Below, in pieces: positions 1 through 7,761 of a stretch of 43,080 nt of DNA. The notes below the pieces were generated by a model. That model was not told the origin of the DNA. It saw nothing but the letters and a program-made list of their open reading frames with translations, and did not search any database. The stretch is from Paenibacillus artemisiicola (GTDB taxonomy: Bacteria; Bacillota; Bacilli; Paenibacillales; Paenibacillaceae). Each line of letters begins with the position of its first letter. Positions within the stretch are counted from its first letter, which is position 1. The stretch is taken from positions 1 to 43,080 of the forward strand of contig NZ_JAGGDJ010000048.1 of the NCBI RefSeq assembly GCF_017652985.1, read 5' to 3'. The position numbers and the translations under genes were made by a program.

Positions 1-855
1 GGCCGCGGGCGCTTCCGCGGCCCGGCTCGCCTGCGCGGCCTCGGCCGCCGCCGCGGCTTCCGCCGCCTGGCGCGCCTTCTCGGCCTTCGCCGCGGCGGCG
101 CGTTCCGCCTGCTCGGCCTTCAGCTCGGCGGCGCGCTCGCGCTCCTTCTTGTTCTGCTGCACGGTCGACCACGTCTGCAGCAGCTCGTAGCCGGACTTGT
201 ACAAGAGCTTGTCCTTCGTGCCGTCGGAGATCTCCTTGTCTTTGAACAGCTTCGCGATTTTCTTCACGTCGCCGACCGGCAGCTCGTCTCTCGCCGCGAG
301 GAGCGCGAGCGGGTCGCGGTGCTCGAGCGGCAGGTCCTTGAGCGGGAGCACCTGGTCCTCGGTCAGCTTGTCCTTGCGGATCTGCGTGCCGGCGACGATC
401 AGCTTGCGGACGGCGCTGCCGAACTTCAGCAGCTCGCACTTGTTCTTGATGTAGGTCTCCGGCTTGCCGAGCTTGCTCGCGAGAAACTTCAGGGAGCTGT
501 TGAACTTCGAGTCGTTCATCAGCTTGTGGAACGCCTCGGCTTCTTCGATGGGCGAGAAGCCTTCGCGGGTCAGGTTCTCCGCGATCTGCTCCAAATAAAT
601 GTCCATCTCGTCCGTCGCCGTCGAGACGATGCACGGGATCGCGGCTTTGTTCAGCATCTTGCACGCTTTGTACCGGCGGTTGCCGTAGATGATCTTGTAC
701 CGCCCGTCCGGCGTCGACCGCACCTTGATGGGGGAGAGCAGGCCAAGCTCTTCGATGCTCCGCATGAGCTCCTCCAGCGCTTCTTGGTCGAACTGGTAGC
801 GCGGCTGATCCGTATCCTCGTCGATCAATCGCATTTCGATTTCGATAATATCCAT
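1..855 (-). CDS. ParB-like partition protein, 3' end cut by window edge
   Basis: The visible 285 codons start at ATG (complement of 853-855) after an AGGAG ribosome binding site and run off the left edge. Residues about 1-100 form a ParB/Spo0J N-terminal domain: the stretch DTDQPR, then GNRRYKA where most family members have GERRxRA (CTP-binding box), then ENLTREGFSPIEEA, the second ParB box. A helix-turn-helix-like centre (about 100-150) follows. From about residue 230 the chain is rich in Ala, Glu, Lys and Arg and should form a coiled coil. ParB proteins bind parS-like sites and slide on DNA as CTP clamps. The gene is unlikely to be the main spo0J because no ParA gene lies next to it here and the tail is unusual; a paralogue or an element-borne ParB are both possible. 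Family assignment is strong, exact role unknown. Confidence 0.88.
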   Translation of the reverse strand, partial: MDIIEIEMRLIDEDTDQPRYQFDQEALEELMRSIEELGLLSPIKVRSTPDGRYKIIYGNRRYKACKMLNKAAIPCIVSTATDEMDIYLEQIAENLTREGFSPIEEAEAFHKLMNDSKFNSSLKFLASKLGKPETYIKNKCELLKFGSAVRKLIVAGTQIRKDKLTEDQVLPLKDLPLEHRDPLALLAARDELPVGDVKKIAKLFKDKEISDGTKDKLLYKSGYELLQTWSTVQQNKKERERAAELKAEQAERAAAAKAEKARQAAEAAAAAEAAQASRAAEAPAA

Positions 856-912
856 GGTTGCACTCCTATCCTTGCAGAAGGTCGTGAAATTCGGCGCAAA
901 TCAGTCCTCCGT

Positions 913-941
913 ATTATATAACACGTGCTTGCTTGTGAAAA
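913..941 (-). promoter_or_regulatory. Promoter of the ParB-like gene
   Basis: On the minus strand a TTTTCA -35 box (936-941) is separated by 17 bp from a perfect TATAAT -10 box (913-918). The predicted transcript starts about 50 nt before the ATG at 855. Read directly from sequence; not tested. Confidence 0.6.
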
Positions 942-967
942 TGGCCCCGTAACCGCTTACGTCGCAA

Positions 968-996
968 TTGGGTTCTGCGGCGCGATGTGATACGAT
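968..996 (+). promoter_or_regulatory. Candidate promoter for the exporter leader
   Basis: TTGGGT (968-973) and TACGAT (991-996) are spaced by 17 bp, and TG at 988-989 makes an extended -10 (TGATACGAT). It would start a leader of about 700 nt before the ABC exporter genes. The -35 box is weak, so this is a moderate prediction. Confidence 0.4.
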
Positions 997-1118
997 ACTA
1001 CTTGGCGGTTTACAGGTACCAAATATTTTCCAAATTCAGCTAGGACGGCGGTTGGGCTTGCGCTCCTGCGGGCAGTTCGCTTTAACACGTCGACGCGTCG
1101 CCAGTCTGGGGAGAAGAG

Positions 1119-1508
1119 GTGCTCGGCTTGAGGCAGGACATCGAGGCTCGAACGGCAATCGGCAAGGCACGACCGGCAATCGGCACGGCACGCAAGGCAC
1201 AACAGGCAATCGGCAAGGCACGACCGGCAGTCGGCACGGCACGCAAAGCACAACAGGCAATCGGCACGGCGCGCCAGGCGTCCGGGCTTGTTTGCGCATC
1301 CTGCGGCCGACAGCGCGCGGGGCGGGAAACGACCGCGGACGGGCGCGGCCTTTCGGGCATCGTCCCGGCATCGGCCGGCGGACGAGCGGACGCTGCGCGA
1401 AGCCGGACGACGGAAGCGGCGCATCGGGAACGCGCCCCGTACGACGGCGCGCGATCGGCCCGCAGCGCGAACGCACAACCGCATACGGTCGTCCGGAGCT
1501 CCGCCTGA
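1119..1508 (+). CDS. Possible leader peptide ORF upstream of the ABC exporter
   Basis: A GTG-started frame of 129 codons follows the purine stretch GGGGAGAAGAG. It contains a 17-residue repeat, AIGKARPAIGTARKAQQ, made by a 51-bp tandem duplication; the two copies differ by one Ile/Val change and one silent change in this frame. The rest is Ala/Arg-rich with no recognisable domain. Its TGA (1506-1508) falls in a small hairpin just before the terminator at 1543-1579, a layout that would suit ribosome-mediated attenuation as known for bmrB upstream of Bacillus subtilis bmrCD. All three plus frames are open here because of high GC, so coding is uncertain. Confidence 0.25.
   Translation: MLGLRQDIEARTAIGKARPAIGTARKAQQAIGKARPAVGTARKAQQAIGTARQASGLVCASCGRQRAGRETTADGRGLSGIVPASAGGRADAARSRTTEAAHRERAPYDGARSARSANAQPHTVVRSSA
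1154..1276 (+). repeat. 51-bp tandem repeat, about 2.4 copies
   Basis: A 51-bp unit made of a 21-bp and a 30-bp half, both beginning GGCAATCGGCA, occurs at 1154-1204 and 1205-1255, with a partial third copy at 1256-1276. The two full copies differ at two positions. The period is a multiple of three, so it keeps any reading frame. Confidence 0.9.
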
Positions 1509-1579
1509 GTCGCAGGCGGCAGGCCGGCGGCAAGCGTCCATCGCCTCCTGCAAGCTGATCCGTTTGCGGGAGGCTTTTT
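1501..1579 (+). terminator. Intrinsic terminator with possible competing hairpins (attenuator)
   Basis: Bases 1543-1553 pair with 1564-1574 (11 bp with one G-U) around a 10-nt loop, followed by five T (1575-1579): a standard Rho-independent terminator 140 bp before the first exporter gene. Bases 1512-1520 can pair with 1543-1551 at 8 of 9 positions, which would block the terminator. Bases 1501-1507 pair perfectly with 1513-1519 and would block that antiterminator. The terminator is directly visible; the switch is inferred. Confidence 0.6.
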
Positions 1580-1635
1580 CGGCGCGCGATTCCGGCAACG
1601 GGGAAGCCGGGGAGATGGATTCGGACGAAAAGCAC

Positions 1636-1683
1636 GCACGGCAAGCAAGCACGGCAAGCAAGCACGGCAAGCAAGCACGGCAA
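1636..1683 (+). repeat. 13-bp tandem repeat, about 3.7 copies
   Basis: The unit GCACGGCAAGCAA repeats perfectly at 1636-1648, 1649-1661 and 1662-1674, with nine further bases to 1683. It lies between the terminator and the ribosome binding site of the first exporter gene. The period is not a multiple of three, so it is probably non-coding. Confidence 0.92.
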
Positions 1684-1717
1684 GGCCACGAATCGGTTAT
1701 GGGGGAGGAGCTGCACT

Positions 1718-3466
1718 ATGGCAAACAGGCGCGGACTATTGATTTCGTTTATTCGTTCCAAGTGGTACATCTACGCTTCCGGCGTGTCGTTCACGCTGGC
1801 GGCCAACCTGTTTCAGTCGTATTATCCCAAGGTGCTCGGCAAGTTCACCGACCAGCTGGAGCAGCAGGGGCTGACGCAAACGGCCGTCATGGACGCGAGC
1901 CTGACGCTGCTGGTCATCGGCCTCGCCTACGGGATCCTGGGCGGCATCGGGCAGTTCCATATCATGTACGTCGGACGGCTCTTCGAGCAATACGCCCGCA
2001 AGAAGCTGTTCAAGCATTTCACGAAGCTCGGCGAGCAGTTCTATTCCAAGAACGGCGTCGGCAAGCTGCTCAGCTACGTCATGAACGACGTGACGACGGT
2101 GCGCGAATCGATCTCGATGGGCGTCAACCAGACGGCGAACGCCGCGATGCTGATCGTCGCGGCCATCGTCATGATGATCGTCAGCAACATCCCGCTCTAT
2201 CTCATACTCGTCTGCGTCTCGCCGCTGATCGCCATTCCGTGGATCGTGGTGAAGCTCGGGCCGGTCATCCGGGCGCGCTCGCACAAAGTGCAGGAATCGC
2301 TCGGCAAAATGACGGAATCCGCGGAGGAGCAGTTCGGCGGCATCCGGGTCACGAAGAAATTCGCCGTCGAGGACATCATGAACGGCCGGTTCGGCCGGAC
2401 GGTCGACGTGATCAAGGACAATCAGCTGAAGCTCGTGCGCGTCTCCTCCTTCTTCCAGGCGCTCATTCCGTTCCTCGGCGCGCTGTCGCTGATCATCACG
2501 CTCGCGTTCGGCGGCTACTTGACGCTGACGGGCCGGATCACGCTCGGCAACTTCGTCGCCCTGACGCTCTACGTGCGCATGATGGTCAACCCGCTACAGG
2601 CGATCGGCAACGTCATCAACACGATCCAGCGCTCGCGGGCGTCGCTCGAACGGGTGAACGATCTGATGAACCGCGAACCGGAGATCGTCCAGCACGAAGC
2701 GGCGGTCGACGTGGACTGGGCCCACGCGCCGCTTACGGTCAACCATCTGACGTTCGCATACCCCGGCGCGTCCAAGGAAGCGCTGAAGGACATCACGCTG
2801 ACGGTGCCCCCGGGCAAGACGCTCGGCATCATCGGCAAGACCGGCAGCGGCAAGACGACGCTCGTCAAGCTGATGCTCCGCGTCTTCGATACGCCTTCCG
2901 GCACGATCAACATCGGCGGCACGCCGCTGAACGAGCTGACGCTCGAGAGCCTGCGCGGCGGCATCGGTTACGTGCCGCAGGACGGCTTCCTGTTCAGCAC
3001 GACGATCCGCGACAACATCGCGTTCTTCCGCCGCAGCTCCGAGCTGTCGCTCGTGCAGAAGGCGGCGGAGCAGGCGAAGATCCACGACAGCATCATGACG
3101 TTCCCGGACGGCTTCGAGACGAAGCTCGGCGAACGGGGCGTCACGCTCTCGGGCGGCCAGCGCCAACGGACCGCGCTCGCGCGCGGCATGCTCATGAACG
3201 CGCCGGTCCTCATCCTCGACGACAGCGTCAGCGCCGTCGACGCCGTGACGGAGACGGCTATCATCGAGACGATCCGCAAGGAGCGCCGCGGCAAGACGAC
3301 GATTCTGATCGCCCACCGGATCAGCGCGCTCAAGCACGCTGACGAGATCATCGTCATGGACGAAGGGCGCATCGTGCAGCGGGGCACGCACGAGACGCTG
3401 CTCGCGCAGAAGGGCATCTACGCGATGCTGCACGCGATACAGGAGGAGGGGAACAGCGTTGGCTAA
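1718..3466 (+). CDS. Heterodimeric ABC exporter subunit, degenerate ATPase site (BmrC/YheI-like)
   Basis: This 582-residue half-transporter has an N-terminal six-helix membrane domain (about 1-310) and a C-terminal ATPase domain. Walker A is GKTGSGKT near residue 373 and the signature LSGGQRQR near 477. Walker B ends LILDD, with Asp502 where the catalytic Glu normally sits. That Glu-to-Asp change is typical of the BmrC-type subunit of multidrug exporters such as B. subtilis BmrCD, in which one of the two ATP sites is degenerate. The ATG follows GAGGAG at a good distance. The partner gene overlaps the 3' end by 8 bp. Expected role: efflux of drugs or other amphipathic compounds with the partner; the substrate cannot be told from sequence. 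Confidence 0.93.
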   Translation: MANRRGLLISFIRSKWYIYASGVSFTLAANLFQSYYPKVLGKFTDQLEQQGLTQTAVMDASLTLLVIGLAYGILGGIGQFHIMYVGRLFEQYARKKLFKHFTKLGEQFYSKNGVGKLLSYVMNDVTTVRESISMGVNQTANAAMLIVAAIVMMIVSNIPLYLILVCVSPLIAIPWIVVKLGPVIRARSHKVQESLGKMTESAEEQFGGIRVTKKFAVEDIMNGRFGRTVDVIKDNQLKLVRVSSFFQALIPFLGALSLIITLAFGGYLTLTGRITLGNFVALTLYVRMMVNPLQAIGNVINTIQRSRASLERVNDLMNREPEIVQHEAAVDVDWAHAPLTVNHLTFAYPGASKEALKDITLTVPPGKTLGIIGKTGSGKTTLVKLMLRVFDTPSGTINIGGTPLNELTLESLRGGIGYVPQDGFLFSTTIRDNIAFFRRSSELSLVQKAAEQAKIHDSIMTFPDGFETKLGERGVTLSGGQRQRTALARGMLMNAPVLILDDSVSAVDAVTETAIIETIRKERRGKTTILIAHRISALKHADEIIVMDEGRIVQRGTHETLLAQKGIYAMLHAIQEEGNSVG

Positions 3467-5312
3467 GACGAGGGAGAAAATCAAGGCGGACGGCGGCGCG
3501 GGCGATCCTTCGCTGCCGCAGCCGCCGAAGTCGAACAGCTCCGCGTACAAGGGTCTGTTCCAATACGCGAGGCCGCATCTGACGACGTTTCTGGCCGTGT
3601 TCGGCTGCATTATCCTGGCGATCGCCGCGGATCTGCTGCAGCCGTATCTCGTGAAGATCGCGATCGACGACCATCTCACGAAGGGCGACGCGAACGCGAA
3701 CATGCTGTTCCTGATCGCGGGCGTGTACCTGCTGCTCTCGGTCGGCGGCTTCCTGTTCACGTACCTGCAGAACAATCTGCTTCAGCACGCGGGACAAAGC
3801 ATCGTCGCGGCCATCCGCAAAAATCTGTTCCGCCACATCACGCGGCAGTCGATGTCGTACTTCGACCGCGTGCCGAGCGGCAGTCTCATCACGCACGTTT
3901 CGAGCGACACGGAGACGATCAACCAGTTCTTCAGCCAGGTGCTGCTGAGCGTGCTCCGCGACGGCTTGACGCTGGTGTTCATCATCGTGCTCATGTTCCG
4001 GCTCGACGTGCACCTTACGCTGTACTGTCTGATTCTGCTGCCGATCATCGCCGTGATGGCGATTTCGTTCCGCACTTACATGCGCACGACGTACCAAATG
4101 GCGCGGACGAACCTGTCCCGGCTCGTCGCCTTCGTGGCGGAGAACCTCGCGGGGATGCACATCATCCAGGTGTTCCACCAGGAGAAGGAGCAGCAGCGGC
4201 AGTTCTCGGAGCGCAACCGGACGTACTTCCGCTCCAACCTGCGCGAGATCCGCACCAACGTGCTGTTCAACCGCTCCTTCGACATGCTCGGCAACCTGTC
4301 CGTGGCGTTCGTCACGTGGGTCGGCGGCAACGCGGTGCTCGGGGAGTCGATCCCGTTCGGCGTGCTGTTCGCGTTCATCACGTACATCCGGCAGTTTTTC
4401 CAGCCGATCAATACGATCACGCAGCAGTGGAACACGCTTCTGTCCGCCTCGGTATCGATGAACCGGATCTGGTCGATCTTCGATACGGTGCCCGAGATTC
4501 AGGATCGGCCGGACGCGAAGCTCGACGTCGCCAACGTGAAGGGGCAGATCGACTTCAACGGCGTGAAATTCGGCTACACGGACGGCATCCCCGTCCTGCA
4601 TCACCTCGACCTGCACGTGCGCCCGGGCGAAATGATCGGCATCGTCGGGACGACCGGCGCGGGGAAGAGCTCGCTGATCAGCCTCCTCTGCCGCTTCTAC
4701 GACGTGAAGGCGGGCAGCGTGACCATCGACGGCGCGGACGTCCGCGACATGCCGCAGGAGACGCTGCACCGGTTGATCGGCCTCGTGCAGCAGGAACCGT
4801 ACCTGTACTCCGGCAGCATCGTCGACAACGTCCGGCTCTTCGACGACGCGATCTCGCGCGAGGAAGTCATCGAGGCATGCCGGCTCGTCGGCGCGGACGC
4901 GCTCATCCGGGGCATGAAGGACGGCTACGACACGCTGCTGTCGGAACGGGGCAGCGGCCTGTCCGCCGGCGAGCGGCAGCTCATCTCGTTCGCCCGGATC
5001 ATCGTGTTCAAGCCGCGCATCCTCATTCTCGACGAGGCGACGGCGAATCTGGACTCGCACTCGGAGCAGCTCATCCAGCGCGCGCTGGCGGTCGTCTCCG
5101 AAGGGCGGACGACGCTCGTCATCGCGCACCGGCTGTCCACGATCATGAACGCCGACCGGATCATCGTCATGCGCCAGGGCGAGATCGTCGAGGAGGGCAC
5201 GCACCGCGAGCTGCTCGCGGCGGGCGGCTATTACGACGAGCTGTACCGGCACTCGCAGGGCCGCTCCGAACGTCCGGGCCTCGGCGCCGCCAAGCCGCTC
5301 AAGCAAGCGTGA
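3459..5312 (+). CDS. Heterodimeric ABC exporter subunit, catalytic (BmrD/YheH-like)
   Basis: The 617-residue partner starts at TTG (3459) eight bases after AGGAGGAGGGG and overlaps the upstream gene, so the two are probably translated together. A membrane domain (about 30-340) precedes an ATPase domain with Walker A GTTGAGKS (397-404) and Walker B LILDEATANLD, carrying the catalytic Glu526. Its signature motif is LSAGE (501-505) rather than LSGGQ. In BmrCD-type exporters the altered signature of this subunit faces the Asp-bearing Walker B of the other and forms the degenerate site, while the second site hydrolyses ATP. The two genes here show exactly that complementary pattern. An N-terminal extension of about 25 residues is rich in Lys, Gly and Pro. 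Confidence 0.93.
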   Translation: MAKTREKIKADGGAGDPSLPQPPKSNSSAYKGLFQYARPHLTTFLAVFGCIILAIAADLLQPYLVKIAIDDHLTKGDANANMLFLIAGVYLLLSVGGFLFTYLQNNLLQHAGQSIVAAIRKNLFRHITRQSMSYFDRVPSGSLITHVSSDTETINQFFSQVLLSVLRDGLTLVFIIVLMFRLDVHLTLYCLILLPIIAVMAISFRTYMRTTYQMARTNLSRLVAFVAENLAGMHIIQVFHQEKEQQRQFSERNRTYFRSNLREIRTNVLFNRSFDMLGNLSVAFVTWVGGNAVLGESIPFGVLFAFITYIRQFFQPINTITQQWNTLLSASVSMNRIWSIFDTVPEIQDRPDAKLDVANVKGQIDFNGVKFGYTDGIPVLHHLDLHVRPGEMIGIVGTTGAGKSSLISLLCRFYDVKAGSVTIDGADVRDMPQETLHRLIGLVQQEPYLYSGSIVDNVRLFDDAISREEVIEACRLVGADALIRGMKDGYDTLLSERGSGLSAGERQLISFARIIVFKPRILILDEATANLDSHSEQLIQRALAVVSEGRTTLVIAHRLSTIMNADRIIVMRQGEIVEEGTHRELLAAGGYYDELYRHSQGRSERPGLGAAKPLKQA

Positions 5313-5326
5313 CGGCGATGCCTCAT

Positions 5327-5356
5327 TAGACAATCCTGATTCAACTGTGCGATAAT
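5327..5356 (+). promoter_or_regulatory. Promoter of the TerC-family gene
   Basis: TAGACA (5327-5332) and GATAAT (5351-5356) are 18 bp apart, in the 88-bp gap after the exporter. An AGGGG ribosome binding site lies at 5389-5393. The gap is too short for a yybP-ykoY manganese riboswitch, which often precedes this gene family. Confidence 0.5.
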
Positions 5357-5400
5357 GGAGGGAAGAATACCGTATCCTGGTATAGGTTAGGGGCAGTGAA

Positions 5401-6075
5401 ATGGATTTTCTGTTGCTGATCTTGGAAATTTTGCTCGTCAACCTCGTGCTGAGCGGCGACAACGCCGTCGTCATCGCGCTCGCGAGCCGCAACCTGCCGC
5501 CGGACAACCGCAAGAAGGCGGTCTGGTGGGGCGCGCTGGCCGCGGTCGGCCTGCGGATCGTGCTTACCGTGGTGGCCGTGTACCTGCTGAAGCTGCCGTT
5601 CATTCAAGTCGCGGGCGCGCTGCTGCTGTTCTGGGTGGCGGTATCGCTGCTGAAGGACGACGGGGAAAGCAAAGACATCGAAGGCGCGCAATCGCTGTGG
5701 AAGGCGGTGCGCACGATCGTCGTGGCCGACTTCATCATGAGCCTCGACAACGTGCTCGCGATCGCGTCCATCGCCAACAATCAGATCTGGATCATGGCGA
5801 TCGGCGTCGCGCTCAGCATTCCCATCATCGTCTGGGGCAGCCAGCTGATCATGGTCGTGCTGCATAAGTTTCCGATCTTCATCTATCTCGGCGCGGGCAT
5901 CCTCGGCTACACCGCCGGCGAGATGCTGGAAGAGAACGAGACGCTGGCGTCGTTCATTCTCAAGGTGGCCGGCTGGGCAGACGACGTGTTCCCGTTCGTC
6001 TGCGGCCTGCTCGTCATCGCGATCGGCTACGTGCTGCAGCGCCGCGGGCGTTCGCGGCACGTGCAGGAAGCGTAG
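5401..6075 (+). CDS. TerC/YjbE-family integral membrane protein
   Basis: This 224-residue protein is almost wholly hydrophobic, with about seven membrane segments. It carries the two family motifs, NLVLSGDNAVV near residue 18 and DFIMSLDNVLA near 113; their acidic residues lie within the membrane. The size and motif spacing fit the short YjbE/YkoY branch of the TerC family, whose members have been linked to manganese efflux or metal loading of exported enzymes. ATG 5401 follows AGGGG by seven bases. A strong terminator closes the gene, so it is probably a single transcript. Metal specificity is inferred from family knowledge only. Confidence 0.9.
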   Translation: MDFLLLILEILLVNLVLSGDNAVVIALASRNLPPDNRKKAVWWGALAAVGLRIVLTVVAVYLLKLPFIQVAGALLLFWVAVSLLKDDGESKDIEGAQSLWKAVRTIVVADFIMSLDNVLAIASIANNQIWIMAIGVALSIPIIVWGSQLIMVVLHKFPIFIYLGAGILGYTAGEMLEENETLASFILKVAGWADDVFPFVCGLLVIAIGYVLQRRGRSRHVQEA

Positions 6076-6098
6076 GCGCGGAGTCAAGCGGGCGAAGG

Positions 6099-6146
6099 GC
6101 GATTCGGCAAGCTCCCGAAAGGGGGCTTGCCGAATCGCTTTTTTTT
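6099..6146 (+). terminator. Intrinsic terminator after the TerC-family gene
   Basis: An 18-bp stem (6099-6116 with 6121-6138, one G-U) with a GAAA loop is followed by eight T. Very strong. Confidence 0.95.
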
Positions 6147-6281
6147 GCGCGGCGGCAAACGCTGCGGGCAGGAAGACAAGCTCCCTCAGCCGCGATTATT
6201 TTCCCGCTATTATCCTGTATCCTGTATATGGTAATCTACTAAACGGGACTAGAAAAATAGCCTGCCAGAGGGAGAGCGAGC

Positions 6282-7568
6282 ATGAAGATTTGGAAGGGAT
6301 TGATTGCCGGCGCGGCCGCGCTTTCGCTGCTGACGGGCCAAACGGCCGTTACCGCGCAGCAAGCCGGACTGACCGGGGCGCAAAAGGACGCGATGGCGCA
6401 GACGTTGGCGGATGCCGACGAGAATCAGCTGCTGGGCGTAGACGAAACGGGATGGATCTATTACCAAGATTCGGATTGGATGACGCGCAAACGGTATTTG
6501 GACGGCACCCAAGATCAGCCCGCCGACGGGGAGAAGCTGTTGTATTTTACTCCTCCTGGCTCGTATTCGCTGCGCGACAATCGAAACATGGCCGTCGTGC
6601 GCGTAACGGACGATCAGCCGCTGTTGAAGCAGTTGTACGAGCATGATTTTCAGGATCGGTTTTTATTCGAATCGGGTTCGTCGGTCGTCTATTGGCATGG
6701 AACGGGCAAGGAGAGGGTTTCGTTCGGGGACGAGAAAATCGAGCAGTATACCAGAGGAAACGTGAATGTCTCCAACCTGGACGGCAGCGGGAATAAAACG
6801 TTGTTTTCGGACAACGGGCGGCTCGATTATTATTCCATGTCCGTGCATGACGGATATGTGTATTACGTGCTTACGCATGAGGACGGCTATGGGGGCGATC
6901 TGTACCGGGTCGGGCTCGATGGCAAGGGGCGTAAGAAAATCGCCGGCGATTACGCCGATTCGGTGGCTTCGAACGATGGCAACGTGCCCGGCGGACTTCG
7001 CTACGAGGCGTTATTCGGCGACAAGAGCGGTCCCGTGCTGGCGATTAACGGCACCGTTTTCTACCGTTCGACCGATCACGGGATCTATCGGATCGGCGCG
7101 GACGGCAAAAAAACGAAGCTGGCCGGCAAGGGAACCGCGCATTATATCGTGGACGGAGGGTGGATGTACTACAACACGGAAGCCGTCGACGAGGAAGGCG
7201 GCTTATCCTATACCGGTCCGATCTATCGAATCAAGCTGGGCGGCGGGAAACCCGTCAAACTGACGGGCATTCGCGCGAATTTCGTGACGGCCAAGGACGG
7301 CTGGATCTATTACGAATACGACGCCGTCGAAGGCACCGGCGTTCTGGAGCGCAAAAAGGCGGACGGGTCCGGGCTTAAGCAGCGGATCATGAGCTTGGAA
7401 GATCATTGGTTCGGCACGAAGCTTGTCGGAGACTGGTTCGTCTATTCGCTCGGGGACGACGATGACTACCGGGTGAAACTGGACGGCAGCCGGAACGTTG
7501 CCGTGAAGTCGTTTCCGCCCAAGTGCTGGCCGCAGGGATGGCCGACGAACGATCCGGCCTGCGGCTAG
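6282..7568 (+). CDS. Secreted propeller-like protein (DUF5050-type repeats)
   Basis: The 428-residue product starts with a clear signal peptide (Lys near the start, hydrophobic core, cleavage near TAVTA-QQ, residue 25). The rest contains repeated short blades of the type GWIYYQ, GYVYYV, YRVGLDGKGRKK, GWMYYN, YRIKLGGGKPVKL and GWIYYE, which alternate aromatic strand and Asp/Gly turn and are typical of DUF5050 or similar beta-propeller proteins on the cell surface. No catalytic motif was found. The ATG follows GAGGGAGAGCGAGC. Codon use is somewhat more AT-rich than in its neighbours. It is flanked by terminators and so stands alone. A similar but not closely matching secreted protein is encoded at 40782-41951. 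Confidence 0.82.
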   Translation: MKIWKGLIAGAAALSLLTGQTAVTAQQAGLTGAQKDAMAQTLADADENQLLGVDETGWIYYQDSDWMTRKRYLDGTQDQPADGEKLLYFTPPGSYSLRDNRNMAVVRVTDDQPLLKQLYEHDFQDRFLFESGSSVVYWHGTGKERVSFGDEKIEQYTRGNVNVSNLDGSGNKTLFSDNGRLDYYSMSVHDGYVYYVLTHEDGYGGDLYRVGLDGKGRKKIAGDYADSVASNDGNVPGGLRYEALFGDKSGPVLAINGTVFYRSTDHGIYRIGADGKKTKLAGKGTAHYIVDGGWMYYNTEAVDEEGGLSYTGPIYRIKLGGGKPVKLTGIRANFVTAKDGWIYYEYDAVEGTGVLERKKADGSGLKQRIMSLEDHWFGTKLVGDWFVYSLGDDDDYRVKLDGSRNVAVKSFPPKCWPQGWPTNDPACG

Positions 7569-7601
7569 ACGGCAGAGAAGAGAATTTCGTAACACGTGAG
7601 G

Positions 7602-7634
7602 ACAAGCCTTCCGGCATCGCCGGAAGGCTTGTTT
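7602..7634 (+). terminator. Terminator-like hairpin after the propeller protein
   Basis: A perfect 14-bp stem (7602-7615 with 7619-7632) with a three-base loop. Only a short T run follows (TTT at 7632-7634), so termination efficiency is uncertain. Confidence 0.7.
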
Positions 7635-7761
7635 CGTCATGCCCGCCCATCAGGTCACAAAAACGCTAACAACGGCACATTCCTTCATAGTCAGTCCATC
7701 CGGGCAAGCGTATCCTGAACTTGCATGGCATGTCAGATCAGCGACCAAAGGAGATGAAGGA

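Noticed and set aside
1154..1276. Possible CRISPR array
   Set aside because: Units are directly adjacent with no unique spacers, so it is a plain tandem repeat.
957..1770. Cys/Arg/Leu-rich minus-strand frames across the repeat region
   Set aside because: They arise from the GGCA-rich repeats, have no ribosome binding site and no family likeness.
1288..3342. A 684-codon plus frame through the leader and the first exporter gene
   Set aside because: It overlaps the well-supported exporter frame and is Arg/His/Gly-rich without domains.
5313..5400. yybP-ykoY manganese riboswitch before the TerC-family gene
   Set aside because: The gap is only 88 bp and holds promoter and ribosome binding site; no aptamer blocks are visible.
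3354..5603. A 749-codon open frame on the minus strand
   Set aside because: It is antisense to the exporter subunit, Arg/Asp/Val-rich low-complexity without domains or a ribosome binding site; a high-GC shadow.
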